Shown here: in pieces, positions 47,208-60,639 of the stretch | How positions within the stretch are numbered: the first letter of the stretch is position 1 | How the letters are laid out: the number at the start of each line of letters is the position of its first letter | Origin: Lithospermum erythrorhizon | Taxonomy: Eukaryota > Streptophyta > Magnoliopsida > Boraginales > Boraginaceae | Direction: 5' to 3' | Assembly: GCA_019722365.1 (NCBI GenBank) | Contig: JADFUC010000413.1 | Span: 62,001 to 126,000, forward strand | Length of the DNA stretch: 64,000 bases | The notes under the pieces: model-generated | What the model was told of the DNA's origin: nothing | Seen by the model: only the letters and a program-made list of their open reading frames with translations | Databases searched by the model: none | Translations under genes and position numbers: made by a program

Positions 47208-50200
47208 TACACAAAACATGTTTGTGGACTACATAATACCTTTGAATTAATTAAACCTCTGATTCTTTATGCATGACATGTCCTTTTCTTCTTGTTGGTC
47301 CTGTTGGACTATTGATACTCTCTCTTTCTCTCTCTACTGCTTACACTTTTCCCAAGTGGTCAAAATGCATTAAAGAATGGTGAATATGTACATATTTGAG
47401 CATGAGGGTGGGTGAGTGGGGTTAAAAATAGTACAAATTTTGAGTGCAAATTTGGGTTTATTACAAAGAATAATAAATTTGAGCTGGTTTTTGGGTAAAA
47501 AATAAAGTGAATTTAATGGATTTGACTAGATTAGCTGGCAATTACTAAGTTACCATACATGTTAAATGACCTTGAGGCCGTTTGGCTAAAGATTTTTTTT
47601 TAACTTATAAAATGCAACTTAGTAGTTAATTTATAAGTTATCAAATTTATTTTTATTTTTTTGTCTAACATAATTTATAATGATATTTTTTTTACATATT
47701 TGTATAACAACAATGTATAAATTGTAAAATGACTTATAATAACATCTCATTTATATAACACTTTTTTTTATTGTTATGGTATAAATAAATTAATAATTTA
47801 ATATTTGAAAGAATAAAAATAATTATAACTAAAATTGTATTTTATGAATTAAAAATATAATACGGAGTATATTTTTTTCAATAAAAAGTAATGCTAAAAA
47901 TCTAGAGATAAATAAAATTGTATCTTTATGATTAAATGAAGGTAAATAGCGATAAAGCTTAAATATTGCAGAATTTAATTAAATTACTTATTTGTGTTTA
48001 ACGCGATATCACTCAATTCATGAGTGGATTGATCAATAATCGATTAAAACAATCCGACTTAACAAACCGTTCGAAAATTAATTGATTTGGATTCAAGTGA
48101 TATTTTCTACAGACCTATCTCGTTCGAGTAATTATCCGATAAAGAATTAAAAGAAAATATGATACTACCTCCGTCTCTAAATGATTGAAGTTTTAGCCTA
48201 ATATTTTTGTTTCAAAATATTTGATTTTTTACATTTTTAATGTAACATTTTCATATTTTTTTCCTCTATATCCCTACTCTTTCTCTTTTTATTTTTATTT
48301 GGGCTCAATGACTTTTCAATTATTTGCTTTAATTGACATCATTAATTGTATATAAAGAAAAAGTTGTCATAAGAATAAATAAGATAAAATACATCCTCAT
48401 CTAATTTAATACCATAGACACACCGAAATAGTAAGCTTTTTAAGAGTTTAAACGACTATTTTGTCCCTAAATATAAGTTCATCAATTACTACATTTAAAA
48501 ATAAGGGGTAAAATATTCATTTCACCCCTCCAACCATACACTGTTTGGGGCGCCAGATAACACCCGCCCTCGATTCAGGCGCATTGCCTAAAAACATCAA
48601 CGATATTTTGTAATATGTTTTAAAAAAGGATGAGGCAGACTCCTGACCTTTCACATGACCTTGTATTCGATTTCCAATGTAGCCTCCAATCTTCAATAAC
48701 TTAACTTCTTACTTCTCAGAATTTTTATTTGAAATGAACATCTATCCGATTCTCACCAAAAGCATACTGAATGCTAACGAAATAACGAGTCGTACTCGAG
48801 TACAAGTAAGCCTTTACTCTGACGCCTAAAAAGTTTAACAAACTGGCTCAATAAAGTGTATGTCCGGCTAGGTAATATGATAAACACTTCATCAATTCGT
48901 TAATAGTCCTTAGTCATATCTTCCAATTTTATGCTCAAGGTATCAAATTTAATTTGAAACATCATTTTAATACACGATCGACTCTATGCATCAAGGAGAT
49001 ATGTAGAAAAACGAAAGTAACTAATCAGATTTCATACGTGTCATGTAACTCGTATTGTCTCAGATACATACTATACTTGTTTAAACATCATAACGCATGC
49101 TTTATTTTCATTTCTTTAATCAATTTATAAAAATAAACAAAATATATATCACGATTTCAATACAATACGAATATAAAAAAATGAATAACGCCAAGGCTGC
49201 CTCTTTTCAAAACGCGAATCCATGCTCCAACGATGCACATAATTTGCTTAAACAAAATTCGCCCTCAGATTAAATTAAAAACATTAAATTAAAAGAAATC
49301 ATCAACTACAACAAAAATAAAAAAATTCACGATAAAGTCCTCAGATCAATTGTTAAATAAAACCTTAAAAGAAAAAGAAAACATCAACTACAAAGACAAA
49401 TAATAAGTAAAAGCATCAAGCCACACATATTAACTTTTTGAACCACCTATATTTATTAATTATACTAAAACTTCATTTTACAATTTACATAATATAACAG
49501 TGCCTCTAAATTCTTGTGACCAAGGAAGCATCGCTCAACTCGCCAAATAATGCATTCCGTAATAAAAAATGTTTGCGTTACAGATGTTACAAGTCGGCTC
49601 GAGGCGTTTCAGAAATTTAAGTGGAAAACAGCAAAAAAAAATTACTAGACTGATTTGGGTCTTTTGTTTGTGAAATATTTCGAGTTTGCCACTGTCAGTG
49701 TGGGTACTGTGGATTCTAGGTCCCATGAATAGAGTGGGGATTTTATTGATATGGTGCCTATTATATATATTTTATTTAATTTTTATTTTCAACTTTAATC
49801 ATAACAAATTTGAAATAAATCAAAAAATAAAAATTGAATCATATATTAATATGTATTACTTTCTACGATTTATTCAAGATTATTAGACAATGGATATAGA
49901 TGATAACATAAAATAATGACCACAATTCAAAATTAAATTATAATAATCTTATTTTTTATGATTCAATCACTACGCTCAACAATGAATAAAGAATCCTCAG
50001 CTATGATGATTTGATATGATTGCTAGGTTTTTGAGTATGTTATTTGGAGACTAAAAGTGAATAATCTAATTTTAAAGCCGTGTGAATGAAAAGTGACGAA
50101 ACGTATTACTGCTACTTCATAAAGAAGATGTTAATTTAAAATCTGAGCAACGAAATGATGATTTATTAAAGATCTCGAACCTACTTACCTTAGTAGTGTT

Positions 50201-51178
50201 CTTAATATCTTTTATCATTGAGGTACTTCATACTTTAGTGGTGTTCTAGAACATTATAGGACACCATGTGACTCCACCCTTACCATGAATCTATTTTTTC
50301 TCCTTTTATTGGCATATTTTGACTAACTATAGGAAATTGCAAACTCATTTCTTTTCCTTTTAAATTTTAATACTAGTAACTATAATTGGTCATCTCAAAT
50401 GTTAATTAAATTCCAAGTACCTGTACAATTTGTAGATTATGTACTATTTTTAATTTATTTTAATTGATACTTGTAATTTTTATATCAAAACTTTAATCAC
50501 AACAAACTATCAATTCCTTATTTTTAAAATAGAAATTAATATAAGATCATTTGATTAGTTTAGAAAATGTTACAAAGTAATATATCACAACATCATATTT
50601 TTATTATATAGTTATGAAGTAATTCACGGTCAAATTTTCGTTTTGAAATTCAAAAGTCATAAAAAAATAAATAGAAGGTAACTTGATATTTATAATTCAT
50701 CTCGTGAAATAATTGGTCTATTATACAACACGTAATAAGTTAATATGATATAGAGTAATTTATAAATATCTATATTTTAAGAGAAGATATATGTTTTAGA
50801 TGAAAATGAGAACATTTAATATGTGTACCATAAATATTTATCTATTTTATTAATTCTAGATTGTCATTTATTGCGTGACCATCTATAGTACAACTTACAA
50901 ACTTACAATTGTTTAAAAGTATGTGTTTTATTTATTTATCATCCTAGTCTAAAGTTTTTGTCTCAAAATATTTATCACTTTAGTATAGAAAATTATAATT
51001 CTATTATATTTCCAATATACCTTTTGACTATTTTTTGTTATGAAATTATAAACCAACCAATGATATAATTTCAAATAATTATCATTCTATATTTTCAGTG
51101 TAACTTTTAATTACTTTTAATTTTTTTTAATTTATGTGCAAATGGCTAAAAAGATAAATAAATACATATTGTATTAGA
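47208..51178. other. AT-rich intergenic DNA
   Basis: No gene. It includes a CTCTCTTTCTCTCTCT tract at about 47320, a TACGGAGTA palindrome near 47862, and a possible MITE at 48163-48433. A short duplicated TTAGTAGTGTTCT / TTTAGTGGTGTTCT motif occurs near 50200-50250. Frames at 49535-49886 show no motif. Confidence 0.45.
48163..48433. mobile_element. Possible degenerate Stowaway-like MITE
   Basis: The left end TACTACCTCCGTCTCTAA resembles the Stowaway consensus. The right end, complemented, reads TACTATTTCGGTGTGTCTA, only loosely matching. Size and AT-richness fit a MITE. Confidence 0.4.
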
Positions 51179-51343
51179 TACTCCCTCCATCCCTAATATA
51201 AGACTCATTTAATTTTCCACAAACTTTAAGAAATTTTAAACCCCTCATATTTTCAATTTTCCCTTCAATGTGCTTTGTTATGCAAATAAGACTTAATTTA
51301 AAAATTTCCTAAATTAACAAATGATTAACAGATGGAAGGAATA
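51179..51343. mobile_element. Stowaway-like MITE
   Basis: TA followed by CTCCCTCCATCCCTAA on the left, and the complementary CAGATGGAAGGAATA on the right, about 165 bp apart. The terminal word and TA flanks are those of Stowaway MITEs. No coding capacity. Confidence 0.75.
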
Positions 51344-52123
51344 TTAATTTTCAATATATTAATTTATAATACATAAAATGAAACATATGATCTCAACATA
51401 ATTTGTGATACATAAAATAAAACATACGATATGAACATACATATATTGAACATAGAACATAGACATGTTGACATTAAGCATCATACGCTTAAGCGATCAA
51501 ATAAGCTAAGAAAAATGATTCATTTTACACAATACGATCAATTGTTACAATTTAACATTTTACGCCTCGATCAAAAATTCTGACCTGACACCATCTATTT
51601 TTAACACCCAAACAGTGGGCCCTACTAGGAATAAAATAAAGCAAAAAAAAGATAGTCACCAGCCCTGCACTTGGCAGCCGGGCTTCATTGTGCTTCGTTT
51701 TTTATTTTTTTTCCTCTTCTTTTTTAAATCGTTTTTTGTATAATACCAAGAAAATAAAAATGAAAAAACATATATTACTATTTTTTATTTTTCGGTATCT
51801 ATAAATGCATCTGTGTCAGGACATTCGACACCAAAATAATTAATTTTTACACAATTTTCATTAATTGTATTAAAATATTATGAATTTTTTGAAATTCAAA
51901 AAAAATTGTGAAATGAAGATAAAATGATGAAAAGAGAGAGAAATTAATTTGATACACAAATAACATCATCTCACGGAAATTGGCATTAAAAAAAGAGAAT
52001 ATTATTCGATAACGTTAAATCATGTACGTAAGATAAACGCTAAATGAACCCCCAACGTTGAGCCATCTAAAAGGACAAGTGGAGTGCTTAGTAGAGGTGA
52101 GTGGACCGAGGGAGTTGCTTCGG

Positions 52124-52219
52124 TTTCCCGCCAAATATGATGACGTGGAACCCAGTCAGCTTTTTTGGCGCCAAAAATATTAATTAGCTCACTAGAATAG
52201 ATGACATGCTGACACGTGG
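52124..52219. promoter_or_regulatory. Orphan cluster of E2F-type and G-box sites
   Basis: TTTCCCGCCAAA at 52124-52135 is the canonical E2F site. TTTTTGGCGCCAAAAA at 52162-52177 is a perfect 16-bp palindrome that contains two overlapping E2F cores. TGACGTGG at 52141-52148 and ACACGTGG at 52212-52219 are G-box/ABRE-like sites. All lie within 100 bp in an otherwise AT-rich region. No gene adjoins on either strand, so function is inference. Confidence 0.5.
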
Positions 52220-54735
52220 GCACCATTACATAGCACCTGTCAATTGTATGTGGGCCATGTTGATAATTTTTATGAAGGTGGTATGTTTTGAAAAGTAATT
52301 ATTGGGTGTACTTTTTGGGCGTTCTTATGATGTTACTAATATTTTGATGGTGTTAATCGTGGTAATTTTTTAATTTATTTATTTTAAAAAAATTTAATAT
52401 TCAGATGCATAAACGTATTCTGTAATCTAATTCATGAATAAAAAATGATTACAAATAATATACCTAACTTTAAGAAATTAGACAGTAGAGATAAACGTAA
52501 TTCAACATATTTACGGATTCTTTACGCTGACCGATCGACGCTTCTGGCCAACGCCTAGTCACCTCCAATGACAGGACACGGCTGCCCTCGATCAATCTCG
52601 ACTAACTTAACGATCAACCGATCACGCTTACGAAAGCTTAACACTATATTAGTATTAAAGACACGAACAAACCGATAATTTTTGTTAATTTCTTAATATA
52701 GTCAACACCAAAGCTTCGTTAAGAAGATCCGGTGTTAATTTATTCTTTTCCTTGCCCACTCACCATTTATGTCTCCCACTAATTATTGGGTGTAGTATTA
52801 CATGAATTATAAAGGATTATTATAAGTATATAGTATTTAAATTTATAATTTATTATGTGGATCGGAGTAGTATAATAGTATCTATAATTTGGAATATTTA
52901 TTTTAATACGAAAGGTAAATGAATTGATTGTTAACTATGATATTTTTCAGAATTTCTTAAATCAATCTCTAATTTATACGGAGTAATTGTCTGTTTAAGA
53001 GAAGTCATAACAATGTTTATGGCTAGACGAATAAATAATGAGAAGAAAATATGTTTGACAACACTTATTATTATATTGTATTATTGTCTATATCGTTTTT
53101 GTTTGTGAAATTTCATCCTACATAATTTTTTATACCAATTTAAATCCTCTAGCTTTCAATTAATAGTTTCTCTTATACTTCATAATTCACTAATTGATCG
53201 AAATGAGAACTAGTTTGTGGAATTTTATTTTTTGAAAAATTATCTTAAATTTGAGTTTTGAGATCGAGGTAGTAATAAGTGGTTGCCCATCCCTCTCCAC
53301 ATTTGCAACCAAAGTAGTTACAGTACTACTTAAGCCTTTATTTACAATTAGCTTATACGCGCACAATCTCGCAGAAATTATTTTATCATTTTATAATAAA
53401 ATTATAATGAAAAATAATAAATTTAAAAAAAACCCAAAGAATAAGATGAACAATTACCACTTTAAAATAAAGATGTATGATCATTAAACACATTTCTTTT
53501 ATTTTCTCTCTAATATAACATTACGCAGATAATATTTATAAGAAGTTAGCCATTATAATTTATCTGTTGCGCTTAAGCATAATCTACGCAAGAAGTTTTT
53601 ATTATTTAAAAATTAAAATAAAAAATTAATCAAAATCGCTTAATGTAAAATACATTAATTCGCTTTTATTGTAACGCCAATCCATCCCTTTATATATTAT
53701 ATATAAGATGTATTACAGTAAAAAGAATGTGGCCAAATGAGTCAGCTTAACAAGAGATCATTATCATGCATGGATCCACTCCAAATCAAGCTTTCGGAGT
53801 TATCCTGTTCCCATATGACCATATCTTTATTTTTGAATATTATTTGATGGCTTGAAATTGAAGTAAAAGGTCCACATAGCAAGAAAATAAAAGTGCCCAG
53901 GTTCATACATTCATATGCATAGGGTCCCATAATAATAAAAGTAAGACATTTAGCACATGATCTTTGCACATTGTAACGAGGAGTTGGAATTTCATGTTTA
54001 GATTTGGGTGGCGATAATGTCAACACCATATTAAGTATATATTTCTAGAGCAAAATTCATCAATTTTCATTGTATTATTAGTGTTGATTTGAAGGTTAAT
54101 AATAACATTTCATTCAATATAGTGATCCGAAAAAAAATTTCATTTAATTAACCGCGCACCGATACCACGAAATATTATTCATACTCGACCGCCTTATAAA
54201 AAGCGGCTCAAGGCTTGTATACTAAAACGGCGCTTCCTATTAAATAATCGCTTTGCATGCAAAAATAAATAATCATATTAATTTAAAAATCAGTTTCATT
54301 CAATAGACTATTCCGAACATTCATTCAAGAGCTCCTTTTTGAGAATTTTCTAGCCCTTCAATTCTTTTTTTTTTCTTACGCTTTCATCATATCCGGAGTC
54401 ATATTTTCTGGGCTTCTAGAATAATGCATCAAATACTAACGGTTTACAAAACGATGGGGACATATTTTGATAAACAACTTGAGATTATTTATTCAAACAA
54501 CGAACACTTCAATCAATTTTTCTCCCGAGTAAGAAACAAATGGATCTACTATCATAGTATTCATAAAATTCTATTTATCAAAATTATGCATAATTCAATA
54601 TAAAATTCCTCAAAAATTAACATTTATATATTAATAACAAGTGAAATCCCTGTAAAAATTACAATCCAATCTATTATAATAAAAGACCATTTGCATAAAC
54701 TCAAAAGGATCAATCTAAACAAAAGCAAAGGGATC

Positions 54736-54781
54736 ATTGAGGAGCCCATCATCAAAGATAGCTCCTGATGGGCTCTCCAAT
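54736..54781. repeat. 16-bp-arm hairpin
   Basis: ATTGAGGAGCCCATCA and TGATGGGCTCTCCAAT are nearly exact reverse complements, with a 14-nt loop. The stem is GC-rich compared with its surroundings. It is too short for a typical plant miRNA precursor. Confidence 0.7.
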
Positions 54782-56639
54782 CCACTACAAAAAGACTGAT
54801 CCAAGAACAAAACACAACATCCTTAAGAAGTAGCCTACCATGCCCGATCCATCGTTTGTCGATGCAAATGAAGCGATTTAGCTCGCCAAGAAAGAACCGG
54901 TACCAAGACATGTCCTTACCGGGGCTCGCCTATAACGATTGGTCCCGGGATAAAAAATTAAAATAAATAAATAACATTTCATTCAATTTGATTATTATGA
55001 AATAAGAGAATTGTTCTATATTAACCTTATTGTTTAAATTTCAATAATGCATTACGTCAGAAACCATATCAAGCTGAAATACGTAATAAAAGAGGCTGAA
55101 ACTCTGTTTAGGTAAATTAGGAAATTGAATAGTATTTGGTCGTGAGGTAGTATAAATACCCCAACCCATGAAATGTAAATACACCACATAAGTTCATCAA
55201 AGAAAGTTTCATCAATATATATTACTCCATTCCGTACATGTCAGTTTCAAAATGTTAGGGTGAGTAATAAAGATAAGTAATATCGTATTAGTTTGAACTA
55301 TTAAATACCCGGTTTTTATAATACATTATCAAAGACGAAATGTCTTTATCGAAAAAGATTCACTACTGGTGATAACTATATCCTTATCACTTTGATATTT
55401 ATTTTCATATATGTTTCCCTATTATGTATAATCACACATGCCGCGAGATTCTATAATTAGAGCGATATTATTATTTACCTTTATAAAACCCGAAAACTGG
55501 CTGGGCTTAATTTTATAACTGTAGTGCTATTATTACTATTTCCACTTCTTATTATGGTAAACCCACAATTTGTCATGCCTCTATAATAAGTGTGGATATT
55601 ATTATTACGTGCGAGAGTTAATCTTCATATCATGTTTATTTACTTACTAATTATGCTCAAATTCTATCTACCACGAAAAAGATAATTTCGAGTACGATAC
55701 TAACCGTTATACCAGGAGGTTTGCAAATCCTCATTTACATATAATATCATGGAAATAAATAAAATTCACTGTGAATCATGGACATCAATAAAATTTATCC
55801 TCATTCACACCATTCGACATAAATAAATCTATTCCCATTTATATTATAATAATATGATAAATAAAATTAAAGCAATCTCCATTTTATAGGTCATGATATT
55901 ATTGATAAATTTGCGCATCTACGCGAGAGTTTAATTTTTACGCTTATATTATCGATAAATTTCACCATGGGGTTAGTTTAATCTTACATCTTAGACGTGA
56001 AAATACCCCACTTATATTATTATCTCACTAGTTGTGTTGTTTTATTTTATTTATTATTGATATTTAGCTATTTGTTTATAAACATATGTATTATAATATC
56101 ATACGTGTCATTTATCTGTGATGATCACGCATTATGTGAATTTAACGCTACACTTGAGCATTTAACACGCTTAAAAATATTTTTCCTCCCTATTTTTCTA
56201 ACAAAGAATTTATCAAGAAATCAATATTATTTTATTATCCTCAAACGGTATAAACGTAACAATAACTTTTATTACCTCTCAAAAATTTCACTATATAAAT
56301 ATTTCATTCTTTCATTTCTAAACATCCTTTCTCAAAGAATTTTATAAATAGTTTCAAGACGGGTGATGTTTTCTAGTATTTATCACTATAATTGCTCTTC
56401 TTTTTCGGCTGGTTTTATAAATGTAGAAGAGATAAAAGTGGAAATGTAGATTTCATTGGTACTTGGCATTTCTACTATTTCTAATCTTAGCTTGAATTGT
56501 TTATTTTTTTCTGTATGTAGATTTCCATGACAGTAAATATGGCTTTTGTAATTGAATAAGATTTCAATTGTGTATCGAATTCAAGAAATGTAATATCAAT
56601 AAAATGATATTTTTTCGTCATAGCTTATATATCGGATGC

Positions 56640-59600
56640 CGATCATGTTTGTTTGTGCTTTTAGATATAATTAATTTAAAATTTAAAATATAACCGGGAC
56701 AACTACATAACTGGAACAACAACTTAATAGAGTACCTCGTACGCAGTGGACTCCGATAAAATTCTTTCGAGTGATAATATCGGGACCTCGGCTAAATAAT
56801 TTTAAGAAAGGTTGTTAATCTAAGCGTCGTAGAGTAACAGATAATCGCCACACATCGGATTTACGGATTACAAAACAGAGTACTCTAATGCAATCGACCC
56901 AATACATTCCCCCGCAGGCATGTCGGCCCAAACATTTAAGCAGCCATCGACCACAACTCATGATACGAATCCAACCATAGCCGCAAATAAAGGGTAAGGA
57001 TCGACCGCCCCCAAAGACCTTCCGTAGCTAAATACGAGGTCAAAAACCCAGAGACGACCCTAGAATCGGTACAGCGAATCACACTAGCGACTTCAAAGTC
57101 AACCAAGCTTTTCCTTCAAAACTAAAGAACAGTAGGAGGTCTTCACTGGCTTGTAGTTAAACGCCTCTCACTAAAAGAAATGCAAAGCCAAATTCTTTTT
57201 GACTACGACATTCGAGGGATGTTCGAAAAATTGCTAAAGCGATTCCTTGACTATGACAACTGTGGACGCTCAAGAATTGGCCAAGCGCCAAACTCATAGC
57301 TTCGAACTCAACGCCTCGAGGAAGCAAATAAGTATAGAAAAGAATTACTACAATTACCACGTAGCAATCGGGTCATCCTATAGAGAAGTTCTTCATCTAA
57401 GGGAGTATGCGACGGACTTAGGGCCTATTGGGCAATCTGGCCAAGAAGACACAAAGTCTCAAAGAAACCACACCACTCCTCATAGTCATCCCACTCCACC
57501 AAGTCAAGCGTACTAAAAGACTTCTGGGTAAGTAAGCTAGAGCCCCGGAAAGCATGGGCGGATTATTCAAGCGACTCGGACTATGAGTCATGACATGTGT
57601 GCATATGGGGAGAAAACTCGCCTACTCAAGTGCAAAAGGCGCCTAAAGTAGCCCTGGATAATCCCCAAACATTCGTTGTCACTTTTACAGACGAAGACCT
57701 ACCCAAGAGGATGCTGATCACAACCGACCCTTTTATGTGTCTAGTATGTATATGAAAGGAGGATCACAGAATGTCGGGTAGATCGAGGTCACCAGAAATT
57801 ATCCTACTCACTCCAAACATCAAACTTTGCGAATCTCCATCGACGAAGCAAGCAATAGTCTCACCTATTGATACAAGGGTTCAATCAAAATGGTCAAATA
57901 CTCTAAGGAAGCGTATCCTACACTCGATAATAGGAGAACTAGAACTACAACATGGTTCCATGGATCCATAGCAAGAACTTAGCTCCCTAGACCTTTCATC
58001 AATGTCCTATACCCAAAAGTGCATAGAAAGAACCATTGGCTAGTTGATGAAAACCCCTCTCACAAATGAAGAATCACACTTTGCGTGAGGCCAAGTACTC
58101 ATCAAAAGAAGAAAACGACCAAGCCCCGCAGTTGCGAAGCCCAAAAATGCCTCAGAGTCGAAGCCCGATCCTCCTAGAAACGACGACTAACCTCCACGAA
58201 AGCACAAGAGCTCATTCTACCAATCGAATCTGGGCCGAGAAGCGTAACTCTCAACACCATCGCAAAGGCTCTGCACTCACCAAAGAAACGGACTAAAGCC
58301 GAGTACGGAACCACGGATCAAAGGGCCAGCCACTCTGTCAAGGCAAGATATTTAATCTCTAAAGAAAGCAAAACCTTGGAAAAATTGCCACAAGAAGTTA
58401 CCAGTGACAAAATGCACGGTCTAAACGAAACAAAAAAGATGCTACAATATAAGGGGCATGCCATCAAAGTCCTCACAATTCTGATATGTTAGCCAAATCC
58501 CTCCGCGAAATCCTAATCGTCGGTAAAATTTCACATATCCGTGATAAAAAGAGTCTCTACCGAAGGCCGTAGCAAATAAACGGAAGTCAATCTTCTTAAG
58601 ACTGGGGGCAAGGATAAAAAGCCATAACCTAATCCAAAAGAAATTTATCTTCGACAGATTGGGAAAACCAACACCCAATCCTATCAAGGAACAATCAGAG
58701 GAAAAAGAAAGCTCGGCCTCATTTTAATAGAAAAAGAAAAAATGAAGCATATCTATGCCTGACTTTCTTAGCCGAATGCATACATCAAGCAACCCCATTC
58801 TGGAAAGTAACGGGCGAGAAGTCTCATGACTACCCTCCCATGCTTATCCATATGGAAAGAAGCAGGATGTTTGATACGAGTGTTCAAAGACAATAACTCG
58901 AACATAAAAATTCCTTGCAGCTAAGTGTAGGAACTCGAAATCCAATGCTACTCACGAACAAACCCATGGTAGTACTGTGAACACCTGGCCAAATGGCATC
59001 CCGACAAGTTCCTCAAGCAACGCCTAGATGATTCAAAGGTAATAAATACATCCACGAACGTATCAATGAATGACCGCCCGCCTCAGAATGACGCTAACCC
59101 CATCACAAGTACATCGACGGGTTGAGACTTCGAAAACAAGAGGTAGGTATACCTGATAGAGCCACCTTCATAGCTCAGCCAGAACGCAGAGGCCCTCATC
59201 CCCGAAAGTTTCGACGAAGTAAAAATTTATGTCCACGCTCCCACGCTTTATCGCGAAGGGAAGGACAACGAGACGAGACGCTGACATACGAACTTATTTA
59301 TTACAAGCTCAGACGCCGACCGTTCCCCGGAAGTTAACCTGGCGAGTTGTAGATCCAACGCTATGTCTATAGACACACCATATGAGAATATTCGCTCCAG
59401 ATCACTCACAAGCCGGGCATCCCTCGGATGAAGTTCCTCAAACGGCATCAAGACAACGCACATACGGGCACGTCCATGAACAAACATTATGGAATGAATG
59501 CCTTCCTCGGCGATTTATGCCTAAATACGAAGTTGGGACCCATACACCCCATCTTCATGAAAGCAATTGATGGGTTAAGACTTCAGGCTCTACATGAGAC

Positions 59601-59680
59601 TACCAAAACGAGGGTAAGATGCACATGTGATCAGAATCCGAGGTTCCGACGCTTCTAGGCACCTCACTCCTAATGGAAGA
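56640..59680. other. Decayed transposon-like DNA, probable Ty3/gypsy or similar
   Basis: Higher GC than its surroundings, with many short plus-strand frames rich in Arg, Ser and Pro (for example 57247-57516 and 59122-59337) that look like fragments of one broken polyprotein. I cannot match a domain with confidence. A WYCEH-type patch near 58972 might be a ruined gag zinc knuckle. The following short-period array at 59681 is of the kind seen in the 3' non-coding part of some gypsy elements. Assignment is weak. Confidence 0.35.
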
Positions 59681-59877
59681 CGAGGATAAACTCGTCTAAA
59701 CCTCCCCGAGCACAAAAGATAAATCGCCTAAAACCTCCTGAGCACGAGGATAAAAAAGTGCCCACCCATTCTAAATACAGTATAAATCGCTTCAACTCTC
59801 GGTACGAGGTTAACTTACCTATAGACTCCTGAATACGAGTATAAACTGGTACGAGGTTAAATTACCTATAGAATCAC
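59681..59877. repeat. Degenerate tandem array, unit about 27-33 bp
   Basis: Repeating core CGAGGATAAACTCGTCTAAA followed by CCTCCTGAGCA- or CTCCTGAATA-like sequence. At least six variants occur, including CGAGGTTAACTTACCTATAG and CGAGTATAAACTGG. The last complete pair, with GGTACGAGGTTAA, is nearly identical. Confidence 0.7.
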
Positions 59878-60639
59878 ATAACTGGCCCGCATTAATAAAC
59901 GTTAAAATCCAAAATTTGGCTAAATAGGCATCCAAATCAAGACCTCAAGTTCAAGACTACATCAAATTCAAGTCCAAGATCTCAGTTAAGTCAAGAACTG
60001 CTTAAAGAGTAATAGACTGATAATGACTCAATCAAGCTTGATAAATCTTTCACCTGGGGACAGCTTTCAAAAGTTAGCTTTATTACATTACACATTATAA
60101 ATAGCTAAAATCTATCTAGCGCTTACACCTGCTATTAAATAAATTAGAGTTATTAAAATTTGATATGTTTCATGATTGCATTGAACCAATGACAACAACA
60201 TGCTACCAATATAACGTGACACGATAATGAACGTGTCATATGGACCAATGCACAGAATAAAAAATTATATATACTAAATTCCAAAAAGATTGCCACCTAA
60301 ATACGACTAATTGTTATAATATCATTAAAAATTAACGAATGCCAATATTATTTTTTGTAGTTCTTTGGCAAACTTCATCTAAATATGAACTTGCAAACAA
60401 CGACTATCATGATCATTAATAATTCACACAACTTATTACACTTAATGATATAAAAAGTGGTTTAATTAAATTGGAGTTGCTTAAACTTAGTAACGACATT
60501 CTTATAATTTTGGGAAGTGGAATAGTAATTATACAACTATTAAACTGTGAATGACATAAAAAGTATTCAATTCAGTTTGGAGTTTCTTAAACTTGTATGA
60601 ATTATCAAAATGCATTATCTTATAATTTTAATAATCCAT
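59878..60639. other. AT-rich spacer with a duplicated segment
   Basis: No gene. A block starting ATAAAAAGTGGTTTAATT, with GGAGTTGCTTAAACTT and CTTATAATTTT, occurs at about 60449-60520 and again, diverged, at 60554-60635. Confidence 0.5.

Larger units (their letters stand above)
51344..56639. other. AT-rich intergenic DNA
   Basis: No gene could be supported. Single frames of 60-116 codons (for example 53742-54029, 54624-54911 and 55997-56347) lack motifs. Noteworthy parts listed separately are the site cluster at 52124-52219 and the hairpin at 54736-54781. Around 55420-55960 loosely repeated TATTATTA and GCGAGAGTTTAATTTTTACG-type motifs suggest an old tandem array. A TATAAATA at 55151 could be a promoter, but nothing follows it. 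Confidence 0.45.

Noticed and set aside
53742..54029. 95-codon minus-strand frame
   Set aside because: No motif, no splice partner and ordinary AT-rich context. Chance frame.
54624..54911. 95-codon hydrophobic minus-strand frame
   Set aside because: No recognisable family. Hydrophobic bias follows from base composition, and a hairpin lies inside it.
55997..56347. 116-codon plus-strand frame with hydrophobic N-terminus
   Set aside because: Phe/Leu/Ile/Tyr-rich translation of AT-rich DNA. No start context, motif or neighbour supports a membrane protein.
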